From Leptospira levettii (GTDB taxonomy: Bacteria > Spirochaetota > Leptospiria > Leptospirales > Leptospiraceae): a DNA stretch of 64,000 nt. The position numbers and the translations under genes were made by a program. Shown here piece after piece: positions 49,379 to 58,183 of the stretch (position 1 is its first letter; each line of letters begins with the position of its first letter). The stretch lies in contig NZ_NPDM01000001.1 of assembly GCF_002812085.1 (NCBI RefSeq), positions 744,001-808,000 of the forward strand, in the 5' to 3' direction. The notes under the pieces are model-generated. The model was not told the origin of the DNA. It saw only the letters and a program-made list of their open reading frames with translations, and did not search any database.

Positions 49379-49408
49379 ATTATGTCACATAGTTAGATAG
49401 TTTGGAAA
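49379..49408 (-). promoter_or_regulatory. Candidate ftsQ promoter, possibly leaderless
   Basis: A -35-like TTTCCA (49403-49408), an 18-bp spacer and CATAAT (49379-49384) end 6 nt before the ATG at 49372. There is no Shine-Dalgarno sequence. Confidence 0.4.
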
Positions 49409-49426
49409 GCATTTATCAGCGGGGCA

Positions 49427-49454
49427 TAAAAAAAGGCCAGGCGAACCTGACCTT
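49427..49454 (-). terminator. Intrinsic terminator of the small exported protein gene
   Basis: A 9-bp stem (49433-49441 with 49446-49454, one G-U pair) with the TTCG loop, then a T run on the minus strand. It starts 31 bp after the stop of the gene at 49486. Confidence 0.85.
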
Positions 49455-49485
49455 TCTCGCGAGACTCAACTTAAAAATTGAGTGC

Positions 49486-49851
49486 TTAGTTGTGAGCTAC
49501 CTGCATGGACTCTGCACGCATGTCCATAGAGACAGTTTGGTATTTTTTAGCTTCTTTTTCAAGAGCCTCAGCACGGCGAAGAAGTTCTTTCTTCTCGTTC
49601 ATTTGGCTAAGAGCTTTACCACCTCGAGTTGATCCAGCTCTATCACGAAGAGCTTGAGCCAATTCTGTTTTTTCTTTTGCAACATTCGCAAGGTATTCTG
49701 AAACTGCAGATTTTTGCGCTGGAGTTGTTGCTTGTTCAATCATAGCAGACTCCAAAAGCTCTAATCTTTCGTTTGTGTCTAAAGCATGTAGATTTGCTGT
49801 TGCAAGTCCCATTGCTAAGATCCCTGTTGCGATTATTTTTGTTGTTTTCAT
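49486..49851 (-). CDS. Small exported coiled-coil protein, unknown function
   Basis: A protein of 121 residues with a signal peptide (cleavage near LHA-L) and a mature Ala/Glu/Lys-rich helical body, probably coiled coil (NEKKELLRRAEALEKEAKK). GAGAGG precedes the ATG. It has its own terminator and a long upstream region with twin palindromes, which suggests a strongly expressed, regulated monocistronic gene. No family is recognised. Confidence 0.8.
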   Translation of the reverse strand: MKTTKIIATGILAMGLATANLHALDTNERLELLESAMIEQATTPAQKSAVSEYLANVAKEKTELAQALRDRAGSTRGGKALSQMNEKKELLRRAEALEKEAKKYQTVSMDMRAESMQVAHN

Positions 49852-49925
49852 GTGATCCTCTCTAGATCGGGAACCTCTTTTTCCGATTCCCTTTTTCTTT
49901 ATGACTATACGATTCCAAAAATAAG

Positions 49926-49939
49926 GATTAATTTCAATC
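49926..49939. promoter_or_regulatory. Degenerate third copy of the palindrome
   Basis: GATTAATTTCAATC differs at two positions from the perfect palindrome at 49998 and 50019. It lies 75 bp upstream of the gene start at 49851, where a promoter is expected; a TATAGT hexamer is at 49904-49909 on the minus strand. Confidence 0.35.
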
Positions 49940-49997
49940 GTAAAAACTTGAAAAAAACCTCCATTTCAATCAAATCAGGGAAAAATCTTTCATTTTG

Positions 49998-50037
49998 GAT
50001 TAATATTAATCATTTTTAGATTAATATTAATCATTTT
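49998..50037. repeat. Twin perfect palindromes in a direct repeat
   Basis: GATTAATATTAATC (14 bp, perfectly self-complementary) occurs at 49998-50011 and 50019-50032, each followed by ATTTT-like sequence, giving two 19-bp direct repeats with 21 bp centre spacing (two helical turns). It lies about 150 bp upstream of the gene at 49851. The region between the caspase terminator (50175) and that gene (about 300 bp) holds no other gene I can support. Confidence 0.65.
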
Positions 50038-50144
50038 GGGGGTTTTCGACCGCTATCAGGGTGGGGAATGGTGGAATGGGTGCTTTTTTTTGGTAAAGGC
50101 AGTTCAAAAAAACAACCTCAGATGGCTGGAAAACCAAGGCTCTT

Positions 50145-50175
50145 AAAAAAAAGACCCTCAATTGAGGGCCTTTTC
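50145..50175 (-). terminator. Intrinsic terminator of the caspase-like gene
   Basis: An 11-bp stem (50150-50160 with 50165-50175, one G-U pair, AATT loop) followed by T residues on the minus strand. It lies about 54 bp after the stop at 50229. Confidence 0.85.
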
Positions 50176-50228
50176 CCAAAGCAAATGGCGAGAAGGGAGA
50201 GATCCCTTCCGCTTCGCAGTGGTTTGTT

Positions 50229-51935
50229 TTAGTATTTGGTTTTGGTATAACTCAATTTTTTATTGAGGATGATCTCAACCGTTGTGACTTCGCCAGGTTT
50301 GACCACAATCTCAGAGTTTTCGAGTTTCATTTCTTCCATAAAACTGGCTCTGATTTCGTATTTCCCTGGTTTTAGATTGGTAAACCAAAAGTATCCATCC
50401 TTGTCTGTTGTGACCTTAAAGATTTGGTTCGTAGACACAACTGTTGGCATGTAAATCGGGTGTTTTTCGATGGGGTTGTCCAATGTTTTGAAGAAAACTC
50501 TCCCTCGAATGGCACCAAATCCATCCATGGAACTCATTGCATCCACAGTCACCGTTTGTTTTGGAATCACTGCAGTTGCTGTTTTGTAGATGGGATAATT
50601 ATCAGCACGGATTTCAATTTGGTGAACACCAGCGGGAAGGTTATCGATCTTCACATTGTAAATATCACCAGGGATGAGGGTTCCGTTCTTTGTGATGGAA
50701 CCCCAAATCTTTGATTTTTCCGTAGTCACTTGTGCATTGTATTCTTGGTCATCTACTAACACTTTAATGGCACGCACTTTGCCTTCCGGAGTGGAAGATC
50801 TCAGTTTGCCTTGTTTGTTCAGTAGGTCATAAGGAGACTTCGTTGCGGCTCCACCATAAGACTTATCTTTGATGATGGATGTCCGAATGAGAATGTTTCC
50901 AGTGGAGACAGATGGAGGAGCTGGTGGTTCCACTTCCGTGATCGGTGGGATGACCACAGTGGTTTCGTTCGCAGGTGTTGGTTCTGGCTCCGGTGTGACG
51001 GGAGTTGTGGTTTGGTTGTTGTTAGGTGTGGTTGTTTCCACAGGAGTGATCGGAACGTTGACCACTACATTGGGTGGTTTTGGTGGAGGGGTTTGTGGTT
51101 GTGGTGCCCCAGAAAGAAAAATCCCTGCAGCATTCCCAGAAACTTGTGGGGTTTGTTCATGGTTGAATTGACGAGCCATCCTCACGGTTTCTTCTTTTGC
51201 GACAAAAAATGCCTCTAACGCCGTGACCACACTGTCTTTGTTGAGGTCGGCCTTTTCGAGTGCATTTCCAAAATTATAGGTGAAGATTCCATGGTTGATG
51301 GTTCCCCCTACTTCGATGGAAGTTTGGTCATCATCAGAAGAAGAAATGACAGCTTTGTCTTGGAAAAAATAATCTTCTGCATTCTGGCGGACAACCCCGT
51401 CATTGCCTTGGGCAATGGGAATCTCTGCGGCACCACGAGTGTTTTTTCCCTTTTTGGCAATCCCACCCGAATAACAACAATCCATCACAAGGACTGTTTT
51501 TGGGGATTTGATATCTGTTAAAAATTCGTTGAGTTCTTCATCGGAAATATGCGGTCGATCGTAACAGATTAAGTAGTTACGCATTCCATTTTTGGCCTTC
51601 GCATCTTTCATGTACATCCCATGACCAGAAAAATACAAAAATACAGAATCTTCTTTCCCAGCTACTTTTCCAATTTGGCTGATTGCATTTTTGACATTAT
51701 CCCGAGTTACCATGGAACCTAACAGGACTTTGATATCCTTGAAGTTACCTTTTTTTTGAATTTTCTCTTTTAAAAAATTCGCATCGGCTTCACAGAGATT
51801 CAACTCAGGGATTTTGGCAGTGTTCCCTTTGTAGTTCGTTCCTATGAACAACGCATAACGGTTCTGCGCTAGTATCGGGGATCCGATGAGATAGGCAGAT
51901 AGAATACAAACAAATATGTTTCGAAACGAAAACAT
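50229..51935 (-). CDS. Exported caspase-like (C14) protein with C-terminal beta domains
   Basis: A protein of 568 residues from the ATG at 51935, with a signal peptide (ending near ILAQ). The caspase fold has the catalytic His in YFSGHGMYM and Cys in VLVMDCCYSGG. A Pro/Thr-rich linker then leads to two beta domains; the last (GAIRGRVFF to VVKPGEVTTVEIIL) resembles the carboxypeptidase regulatory-like fold. GAGG lies 10 nt before the ATG; an upstream in-frame start at 51998 was rejected. It is likely a periplasmic protease-like protein. Confidence 0.85.
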   Translation of the reverse strand: MFSFRNIFVCILSAYLIGSPILAQNRYALFIGTNYKGNTAKIPELNLCEADANFLKEKIQKKGNFKDIKVLLGSMVTRDNVKNAISQIGKVAGKEDSVFLYFSGHGMYMKDAKAKNGMRNYLICYDRPHISDEELNEFLTDIKSPKTVLVMDCCYSGGIAKKGKNTRGAAEIPIAQGNDGVVRQNAEDYFFQDKAVISSSDDDQTSIEVGGTINHGIFTYNFGNALEKADLNKDSVVTALEAFFVAKEETVRMARQFNHEQTPQVSGNAAGIFLSGAPQPQTPPPKPPNVVVNVPITPVETTTPNNNQTTTPVTPEPEPTPANETTVVIPPITEVEPPAPPSVSTGNILIRTSIIKDKSYGGAATKSPYDLLNKQGKLRSSTPEGKVRAIKVLVDDQEYNAQVTTEKSKIWGSITKNGTLIPGDIYNVKIDNLPAGVHQIEIRADNYPIYKTATAVIPKQTVTVDAMSSMDGFGAIRGRVFFKTLDNPIEKHPIYMPTVVSTNQIFKVTTDKDGYFWFTNLKPGKYEIRASFMEEMKLENSEIVVKPGEVTTVEIILNKKLSYTKTKY

Positions 51936-52006
51936 GATTGGGTTTCCTCTTATCCGAATGGAGTGCCTCATTCTCCAATACTCGAAATCGGAAATCAATT
52001 GGATTT

Positions 52007-53272
52007 TTATTTAGAAGATAAAAAACGAAAGACCTGAGGGAGAACAAATTGGCGGAATTCTTCGTTTACCCGTTTTTCTCCCCGGCAATCGTAATGGATA
52101 TTATCTACAAAACGCTCTGCGGGGTAGGAAGATTCAGGAAAGAAAAAGAGTTTTGTAGCCGGATGGTTTTGGAAAAAAATGATTAACTTGGAAAGTAAGA
52201 CCTTTGATTCAGGAGATTCTTGGCGTTCTTTGATCCACGGCAAATACACCATTCCAAATTGAATGCCTTTTTCTTCTGTGTAACGGATCAAATCTTCCAA
52301 TACGACAAAATCTGGATTGGGATTAAAATGATCGTTTGGATTTTTTAATTCCGCATCTAATTCCTTTCGAATCATTTCTTTGGAAAAGTAGACTAACTCT
52401 GGTTTCAACCGATTGGAAATATTATATTTCCCAAAATGACGATTGATTTGGTCTTCGATGGTCAAATTGTCTTCGAGTTGCGAAGGTGATGGTTTGCATA
52501 AACCAGCTTCTATGTTTTCACAGGATTCACAAAAGATGGATTTTTCTTTGTACTGTTTGTCTACTTTCCAATTGGAATAACTTAGTGAATTTCGAATGGC
52601 ACCATGGAATCTGTAGGATTCGTACAAAAGAGGTGTGGCTTTTGATAAAATAAACAATCGTTCTACACCAGAATATTGATCTGCTAATTCAAAAAAGGTA
52701 AACTGGTGGAGGTATCTATGTCCAAAAAACTCCCAAAGGATTTGGTTGGCATCTTCTTGTTTCCCACTATAACTAATTACATTGGATTTTGTTTGTGGTC
52801 TAAAAAAGTTTTTTTCAATTCCTTCGTTCCATCTCCGTTTCATAAAGTTTGAGATGGATTCATTTTCCTTCACAACCTTTGCATCCGGATCATACAATGG
52901 AGGACCATAACCAGTTGCATATAACTTTGGCGAGGCGGCAAACAGAACCATTTTTGGTTTTTTGTTTCCCTTCTTTAAGTATTTGTCCAAAAAGAATCGG
53001 TAATACTTCGGTCCCATCGCAGGCAAACTATGGTTGTAAACCGAATATTCTGTTTTATCGTCTTTTGCATATCCGGCGAGTGCCATAGACCTAGAGTCAC
53101 CTAACACGATGATGTCGGCGTCACCTTTGCCAGATTCGACAAAGTTTTTTTTCAAGTTTACAAAAAAGATTTCTGGTTGTTCTAAATAATGAATTCCCGT
53201 CACTCGTACAGTGATTTCTAAAATTAAAAAAAATAAAAGAGTAAGACCGATGCCTAAAAATTTAGAACGCAA
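52007..53272 (-). CDS. DUF1574/SGNH-like protein
   Basis: A protein of 421 residues with one N-terminal membrane helix and the block VLGDSRSMAL, which resembles the nucleophile motif of SGNH hydrolases, plus FPESSYPAERFVDNIHYDC near the end with a possible Asp-x-x-His. It overlaps the MBOAT gene by 11 bp. MBOAT plus SGNH/AlgJ-type partners transfer acyl groups to surface polysaccharides. This role is inferred. Confidence 0.8.
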   Translation of the reverse strand: MRSKFLGIGLTLLFFLILEITVRVTGIHYLEQPEIFFVNLKKNFVESGKGDADIIVLGDSRSMALAGYAKDDKTEYSVYNHSLPAMGPKYYRFFLDKYLKKGNKKPKMVLFAASPKLYATGYGPPLYDPDAKVVKENESISNFMKRRWNEGIEKNFFRPQTKSNVISYSGKQEDANQILWEFFGHRYLHQFTFFELADQYSGVERLFILSKATPLLYESYRFHGAIRNSLSYSNWKVDKQYKEKSIFCESCENIEAGLCKPSPSQLEDNLTIEDQINRHFGKYNISNRLKPELVYFSKEMIRKELDAELKNPNDHFNPNPDFVVLEDLIRYTEEKGIQFGMVYLPWIKERQESPESKVLLSKLIIFFQNHPATKLFFFPESSYPAERFVDNIHYDCRGEKRVNEEFRQFVLPQVFRFLSSK

Positions 53273-54818
53273 AGTAAATTACCTCTTTTCCGAATACTCC
53301 CCTTGTGAGGATGAGAAATGCCATAAACGATAAGACAAATGTTTGGATGAGCGGGTGAGTCATAAAAATCCAATACCTTTCTTTTTTGAAATACGTGATT
53401 CCATCTAAGATAAGCAGCGGAAGGAAAATTTTGAAGTACTCTTCCCAAAGTCCAAACATGTTTTTCACGTTATTATTGGGAGAAAGGTCCCAAGTCCAAA
53501 CACTTAAAAATTTTTGAAGGTAAACAAACATCATATTGGCATCATACGAACGAAATGCAACTGCACTAAACGCTACAAGTGAGAATACCAACACACGGCT
53601 AAATGTTCCCGTAAGAATTTGTGAGAGTTTAGAGGAAAAGGAAATTGTAGTTTCGTTTGTTTGGTCTCCCAAATCTTCTTTCTTTTTGGAAAAGGTTACA
53701 AGGTAAATCATGGTATAGACACCCTGTAAACAACCCCAAGTGATGAATGTCCAATTGGCTCCATGCCAAAGTCCTGACAAAAAGAAGATGATACATAAAT
53801 TTCGGTATTGGGCAAACTTTCCATACTTACTGCCACCAAGTGAAATATATATATAATCGCGAAACCACCTGTTTAGTGTTACATGCCAGCGATTCCAAAA
53901 CTCCGTAGGTGTTTTTGAAAATTCAGGAGTTTCGAAATTCACAGTGAGGGTCACACCGAGTAACCTCGAGATTCCAAGAGCAATAAAGGAATACCCAGCA
54001 AAGTCACAATAAATTTGAGTTAAAAATAAAAACCCACCGGCAAACACTTGTGAGCCGTCCATAGACTGGATGATTGTTGGATTTTGGGTATAAAACGATT
54101 TGCCTGCAAAAAATACCTGATCCACATATGTAGCCAAATTATCGGCTACATACACTTTCATAAAGTAACCAAGTAAAATATCATACAAACCTTTTTGGAC
54201 ACCATCCATGGTAGGAAACTTAGGTGCTTTGAGTTGGGGCAGTAAGTCTTGTGCCCTTTCGATGGGACCTGCTACGAGTTGTGGGAAAAAATTCACAAAG
54301 AGTGCAAAATCAAAAAAATCACGTTCGGCTTTGATTTGTTGTCTAAACACATCAATGGTGTACGACATCGTTTGGAAGGTGTAAAAACTAATCCCTACAG
54401 GAAGCACAATGTTTTTGAGTAAGTATGTACTTGAATCGGTAGCGACACTGCCACCGAGCCAAATGGCAATTTGGTTCCAGGAATCAACAAGATTCACTGC
54501 AAAAAAATCATAGTACTTCATGGTAAAAAGTAGGCCCAAATTTGCAAATATCGAAACTGCTAAGTAGATCCTTCGGAACATTTGGTTTTGAGAGGATTCA
54601 ATGGACCTCGCTGCTACATAATCAATGATGGTGCTGAGTAAAATGAGGGTGAGAAAAAACCATTCCCACCATCCGTAAAAAAAATAAGAAGCAAAGAGTA
54701 ACCAAAGGTTTTGTGCTCGGTATGCCCATTTCTGTTTTTTGGCAAACCAACCAAAACATAAAAAGACCGAATACACGATGAGAAAGAATAATAAAAAGAC
54801 AAAAGTGTTAAAAAGCAT
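53262..54818 (-). CDS. MBOAT-family acyltransferase (AlgI/DltB-like)
   Basis: A protein of 518 residues with about 11-12 membrane helices. The conserved MBOAT sections [28 protein letters not shown] and the catalytic His in [13 protein letters not shown] are present. It moves acyl groups across the membrane to a periplasmic acceptor. It is in one unit with the DUF1574 gene. Confidence 0.93.
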   Translation of the reverse strand: MLFNTFVFLLFFLIVYSVFLCFGWFAKKQKWAYRAQNLWLLFASYFFYGWWEWFFLTLILLSTIIDYVAARSIESSQNQMFRRIYLAVSIFANLGLLFTMKYYDFFAVNLVDSWNQIAIWLGGSVATDSSTYLLKNIVLPVGISFYTFQTMSYTIDVFRQQIKAERDFFDFALFVNFFPQLVAGPIERAQDLLPQLKAPKFPTMDGVQKGLYDILLGYFMKVYVADNLATYVDQVFFAGKSFYTQNPTIIQSMDGSQVFAGGFLFLTQIYCDFAGYSFIALGISRLLGVTLTVNFETPEFSKTPTEFWNRWHVTLNRWFRDYIYISLGGSKYGKFAQYRNLCIIFFLSGLWHGANWTFITWGCLQGVYTMIYLVTFSKKKEDLGDQTNETTISFSSKLSQILTGTFSRVLVFSLVAFSAVAFRSYDANMMFVYLQKFLSVWTWDLSPNNNVKNMFGLWEEYFKIFLPLLILDGITYFKKERYWIFMTHPLIQTFVLSFMAFLILTRGVFGKEVIYFAF

Positions 54819-54931
54819 CGGTCTTCGTTACAATTTCTAGGTTAGCCGTTTCTGTAAAATTCAAAAATGAGCCAAAAAGGGAGAATCTTATCGTTGACCC
54901 GTTCCTATTTCCCAAAAATCTAAGAGTTACT

Positions 54932-56785
54932 TTGGATCTATTTTCGGAACTCAAAACCAAATTCGGTTTTTCAGAATTTCGCCCAGGCCAAAGGGAAGCC
55001 ATTCAATCGGTTTTAGACGGCCAGGACACACTTGCCATTTTACCCACTGGTGCTGGAAAGTCCCTCATTTACCAATTACCAGCTGCGATCCAAAAAGACA
55101 AACTAACACTTGTCATATCCCCACTCATCGCCCTGATGAAAGACCAAATGGAAAGTTTACTTGCAAAAGGAATTCCTGCTGCCTTCTGTAATTCCACCCA
55201 AGATGAAGTGGAACAGATGACCATTCTATCGAAAGCGGTCAGAGGGGAAATTCGTGTTTTACTCGTATCTCCCGAACGAGCTTTGTCCAACGGGTTTTTA
55301 CGAATTTTTCGTGAGATGAAGTTATTTTCTTTGGTGGTGGATGAAGCCCATTGTGTTTCTCAGTGGGGACACGACTTTCGACCAGAATACCGCCAAATTC
55401 ATGTTTTACGAGAAAGGCATCCAAATCCAAATTTTCCCATTTTAGCTCTTACTGCGACCGCAACAGAAAAAGTACAAACAGATGTACAATCATCTCTCGG
55501 AATGCGTTCACCTAACGTTGTTTTATCTACCTTTTTTCGCCCCAATCTAAAATTCAGTGTAGAATACCCAAACCAAGAACGAGACAAAGCAGACCGACTG
55601 ATGGAACTTCTCGAACCTTGGAAAGATGGAAGGAAATTCCCTGGTCGTGCCATTGTTTACTGTGCAACTCGGAAAAAAACAGACGAAGTGTATGATTTAT
55701 TAAAAGACTTTGGGTTCTCGGTTGGAAAGTATCATGCAGGTCGAACTGACGGGATCCGAGAAAGAACACAAAATGCTTATTCCTCTGGAAAAGTTCCTAT
55801 CTTAGTTGCCACCAATGCATTTGGAATGGGTATGGACCAACCTGATGTACGTTTGGTGATCCATTATCAAGTTCCTGCCTCACTTGAAGCTTATTACCAA
55901 GAAGCAGGTCGTGCAGGCCGAGACAACTTACCATCTGAATGTGTTTTGTTTTACAAAGCAGGTGATGTAGCCACGCAACTGTTTATGTTGTCAAAGGAGA
56001 CAAACTTTAAAGGCGGAGACACCTTACTCAAATACATCAAAGAATATGCAAACAATGAAATTTGTAGGCAAGTCCAACTTTGTTCTTATTTTGGAGAAAC
56101 AATTTCTCCTTGTGGAAAATGTGATATCTGTACGGAAACAGGTGTTAGCATCAATCGAAGTAAATTTTTAGAATCTGAAAAAGTTAAAATTCAGAAAAAA
56201 AATGAAAAAAGAGAACATCCACTTTCAGAATGGGAAGAAGAAACCATTCAAAATTTTTTGAAAGAACACCCAGCAGTTTTTGGAAAAAACATCATTGCAA
56301 AAACTTTGGTGGGAAAACGAACCAAGGATGTATTACGTTACAGAATGGAACGAAATCCATTCCACGGTAAATTGGAAGGGATTCCTGAAGAAGCAGTTGT
56401 CGCAAAATTAGAAACTTGGGTCGAAGAAAAAAAAGTATTAGTGGCAGGTGCTAAATACCCAAAATTATACCTTCCGAATTTTTCCAAAACAAAAGTCAAA
56501 CAATCATCATCTAACTCTGATGAGACGAACACGAAACAATCAAAACTAAAAAAAGTTCCGACATTACATTCTCAAATCTTAAGAGAACTGATGAATTACC
56601 GAGATCGTAAAGCAAGACAACTCAAATGGAAAAAGTTTATGGTCTTTCAAAATCCCGTACTCAAACGGATTGCGGAACGAAAACCAAAAAACCTATCAGA
56701 ACTAGAAGCCACAAAAGGTGTTGGGCCTGCCAAGGTAGAACGTTTTGGGAATGATATCATCGAAATATTATCCAAATGGGACTAG
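54932..56785 (+). CDS. recQ: ATP-dependent DNA helicase RecQ
   Basis: A protein of 617 residues. Walker A is LPTGAGKSL, the DExH box [12 protein letters not shown], then [11 protein letters not shown] and the QEAGRAGRD motif. The zinc-binding Cys cluster ([11 protein letters not shown]...CGKCDIC) and a C-terminal HRDC domain are present. It starts at TTG 54932, as no ATG fits. It repairs recombination intermediates. Confidence 0.95.
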   Translation: MDLFSELKTKFGFSEFRPGQREAIQSVLDGQDTLAILPTGAGKSLIYQLPAAIQKDKLTLVISPLIALMKDQMESLLAKGIPAAFCNSTQDEVEQMTILSKAVRGEIRVLLVSPERALSNGFLRIFREMKLFSLVVDEAHCVSQWGHDFRPEYRQIHVLRERHPNPNFPILALTATATEKVQTDVQSSLGMRSPNVVLSTFFRPNLKFSVEYPNQERDKADRLMELLEPWKDGRKFPGRAIVYCATRKKTDEVYDLLKDFGFSVGKYHAGRTDGIRERTQNAYSSGKVPILVATNAFGMGMDQPDVRLVIHYQVPASLEAYYQEAGRAGRDNLPSECVLFYKAGDVATQLFMLSKETNFKGGDTLLKYIKEYANNEICRQVQLCSYFGETISPCGKCDICTETGVSINRSKFLESEKVKIQKKNEKREHPLSEWEEETIQNFLKEHPAVFGKNIIAKTLVGKRTKDVLRYRMERNPFHGKLEGIPEEAVVAKLETWVEEKKVLVAGAKYPKLYLPNFSKTKVKQSSSNSDETNTKQSKLKKVPTLHSQILRELMNYRDRKARQLKWKKFMVFQNPVLKRIAERKPKNLSELEATKGVGPAKVERFGNDIIEILSKWD

Positions 56786-56938
56786 TCCCTTTCATTTCGA
56801 TACTAGCAATCAACTCTTGTCGATTTGAGATTTTCTTCCTTACTTTTTACTGAGTCATATGATATCTGATGAGAATTCTTTGTAAATTCCCTTGAAACTT
56901 TCCTTCCCTCTAAGAATCTGCTGAATCAAAGGGTCATT

Positions 56939-58183
56939 ATGGAAAAAATCGCAGGAAAAATCGTCACTCACGAAAGGGAATTTTTGGGTACGATCGAATT
57001 TGATGTCACAACTGGACTCATCACAAACGTAAATGAAGGCATCGATCCGAATGCCCGACAGTTTTCTGATGAATGTGTGATATTTCCTGGATTTGGTGAC
57101 ATTCACATTCACGCAAGAGAAGATGTGAGTGGAAAACATACTTACAAAGAAGATTTTTTATCAGCAAGTGCTGCTGCCATTAATGGTGGAGTGATCCATG
57201 TGGCTGATATGCCAAACAATCCAGTTCCACCTATCGATGATGAATCCTATTCCGCCAAACAAGCGCTCACCAAAAAAGCGCCCATCCACATTACATTGTA
57301 CGCAGGTATTGGTCCGCATACAAAACCACTCACAAACAAAGTCCCTTATAAAGTGTTTATGGGTCCTTCCATAGGAGAACTTTTTTTCCATGACAACCCA
57401 TCACTTGAAGAAGTGATCAAACATTACCATGGACAAGATGTGAGTTTCCATTGTGAAGACCCAGAAATCCTCATCGCAAATCAGGACAAACCCACTCACG
57501 AAACAAGAAGGCCCAAAGAGGCTGAAACAATCGCAACTGATTTTGCATTGTATTTGATCGAGAAATACAACTTAAAAGGAAAACTTTGCCACTATTCGAC
57601 AAAAGACGGTCTTTCTAAGATCGTTGCTGCCAAAAACCGAGGTGTGAATGTTACCTGTGAAGTGACTCCAACCCATTTGATGTTTGATACGGAGATGTTA
57701 ACAGAAACCAATCACAAATGGTTCCAAATGAACCCCCCACTGCGAGGCCGTGAAGATAGAGAAGCGATGGTGAAAGGGATACTTGATGGGCATATTGATT
57801 ATTTAGCGACCGATCATGCACCACACTCCATCGAAGAAAAACAAAAAGGAACCAGTGGAATCTCTCAACTTGATACATATGGACTTTTTGTCACATACAT
57901 GATATTAAAATTAAACATTCCGATGACTTTAATAGCAAAAATCTGTTCCAAAAATCCTGGGGACTTTGTTGCCCCTTATTTACCAAAACAATTTGGAAAG
58001 GGTGTTGGAGTCATTAACGAAGGTTATGCGGCGAATTTTTCTATCTTAAATTTAAAAAAACCAGTTGAATTTAAAAAATCAATGATTAAAAGTAAGTCCG
58101 GATGGTCACCATTTGAAGGATTCCAATTTCCTGGATCCATTGAAGCGGTTTATTATTTAGGCAAAGAAATAAATGCGAAATGA
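56939..58183 (+). CDS. pyrC: Dihydroorotase
   Basis: A protein of 414 residues of the amidohydrolase fold. The metal ligands are in GFGDIHIHARED (His56, His58), and the later LATDHAPHS holds the catalytic Asp; the Lys in YKVFMGPS is the likely carbamylated residue. It closes carbamoyl-aspartate to dihydroorotate for pyrimidines. AAGGG lies upstream of the ATG. It overlaps the GGDEF-EAL gene by 11 bp. Confidence 0.88.
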   Translation: MEKIAGKIVTHEREFLGTIEFDVTTGLITNVNEGIDPNARQFSDECVIFPGFGDIHIHAREDVSGKHTYKEDFLSASAAAINGGVIHVADMPNNPVPPIDDESYSAKQALTKKAPIHITLYAGIGPHTKPLTNKVPYKVFMGPSIGELFFHDNPSLEEVIKHYHGQDVSFHCEDPEILIANQDKPTHETRRPKEAETIATDFALYLIEKYNLKGKLCHYSTKDGLSKIVAAKNRGVNVTCEVTPTHLMFDTEMLTETNHKWFQMNPPLRGREDREAMVKGILDGHIDYLATDHAPHSIEEKQKGTSGISQLDTYGLFVTYMILKLNIPMTLIAKICSKNPGDFVAPYLPKQFGKGVGVINEGYAANFSILNLKKPVEFKKSMIKSKSGWSPFEGFQFPGSIEAVYYLGKEINAK

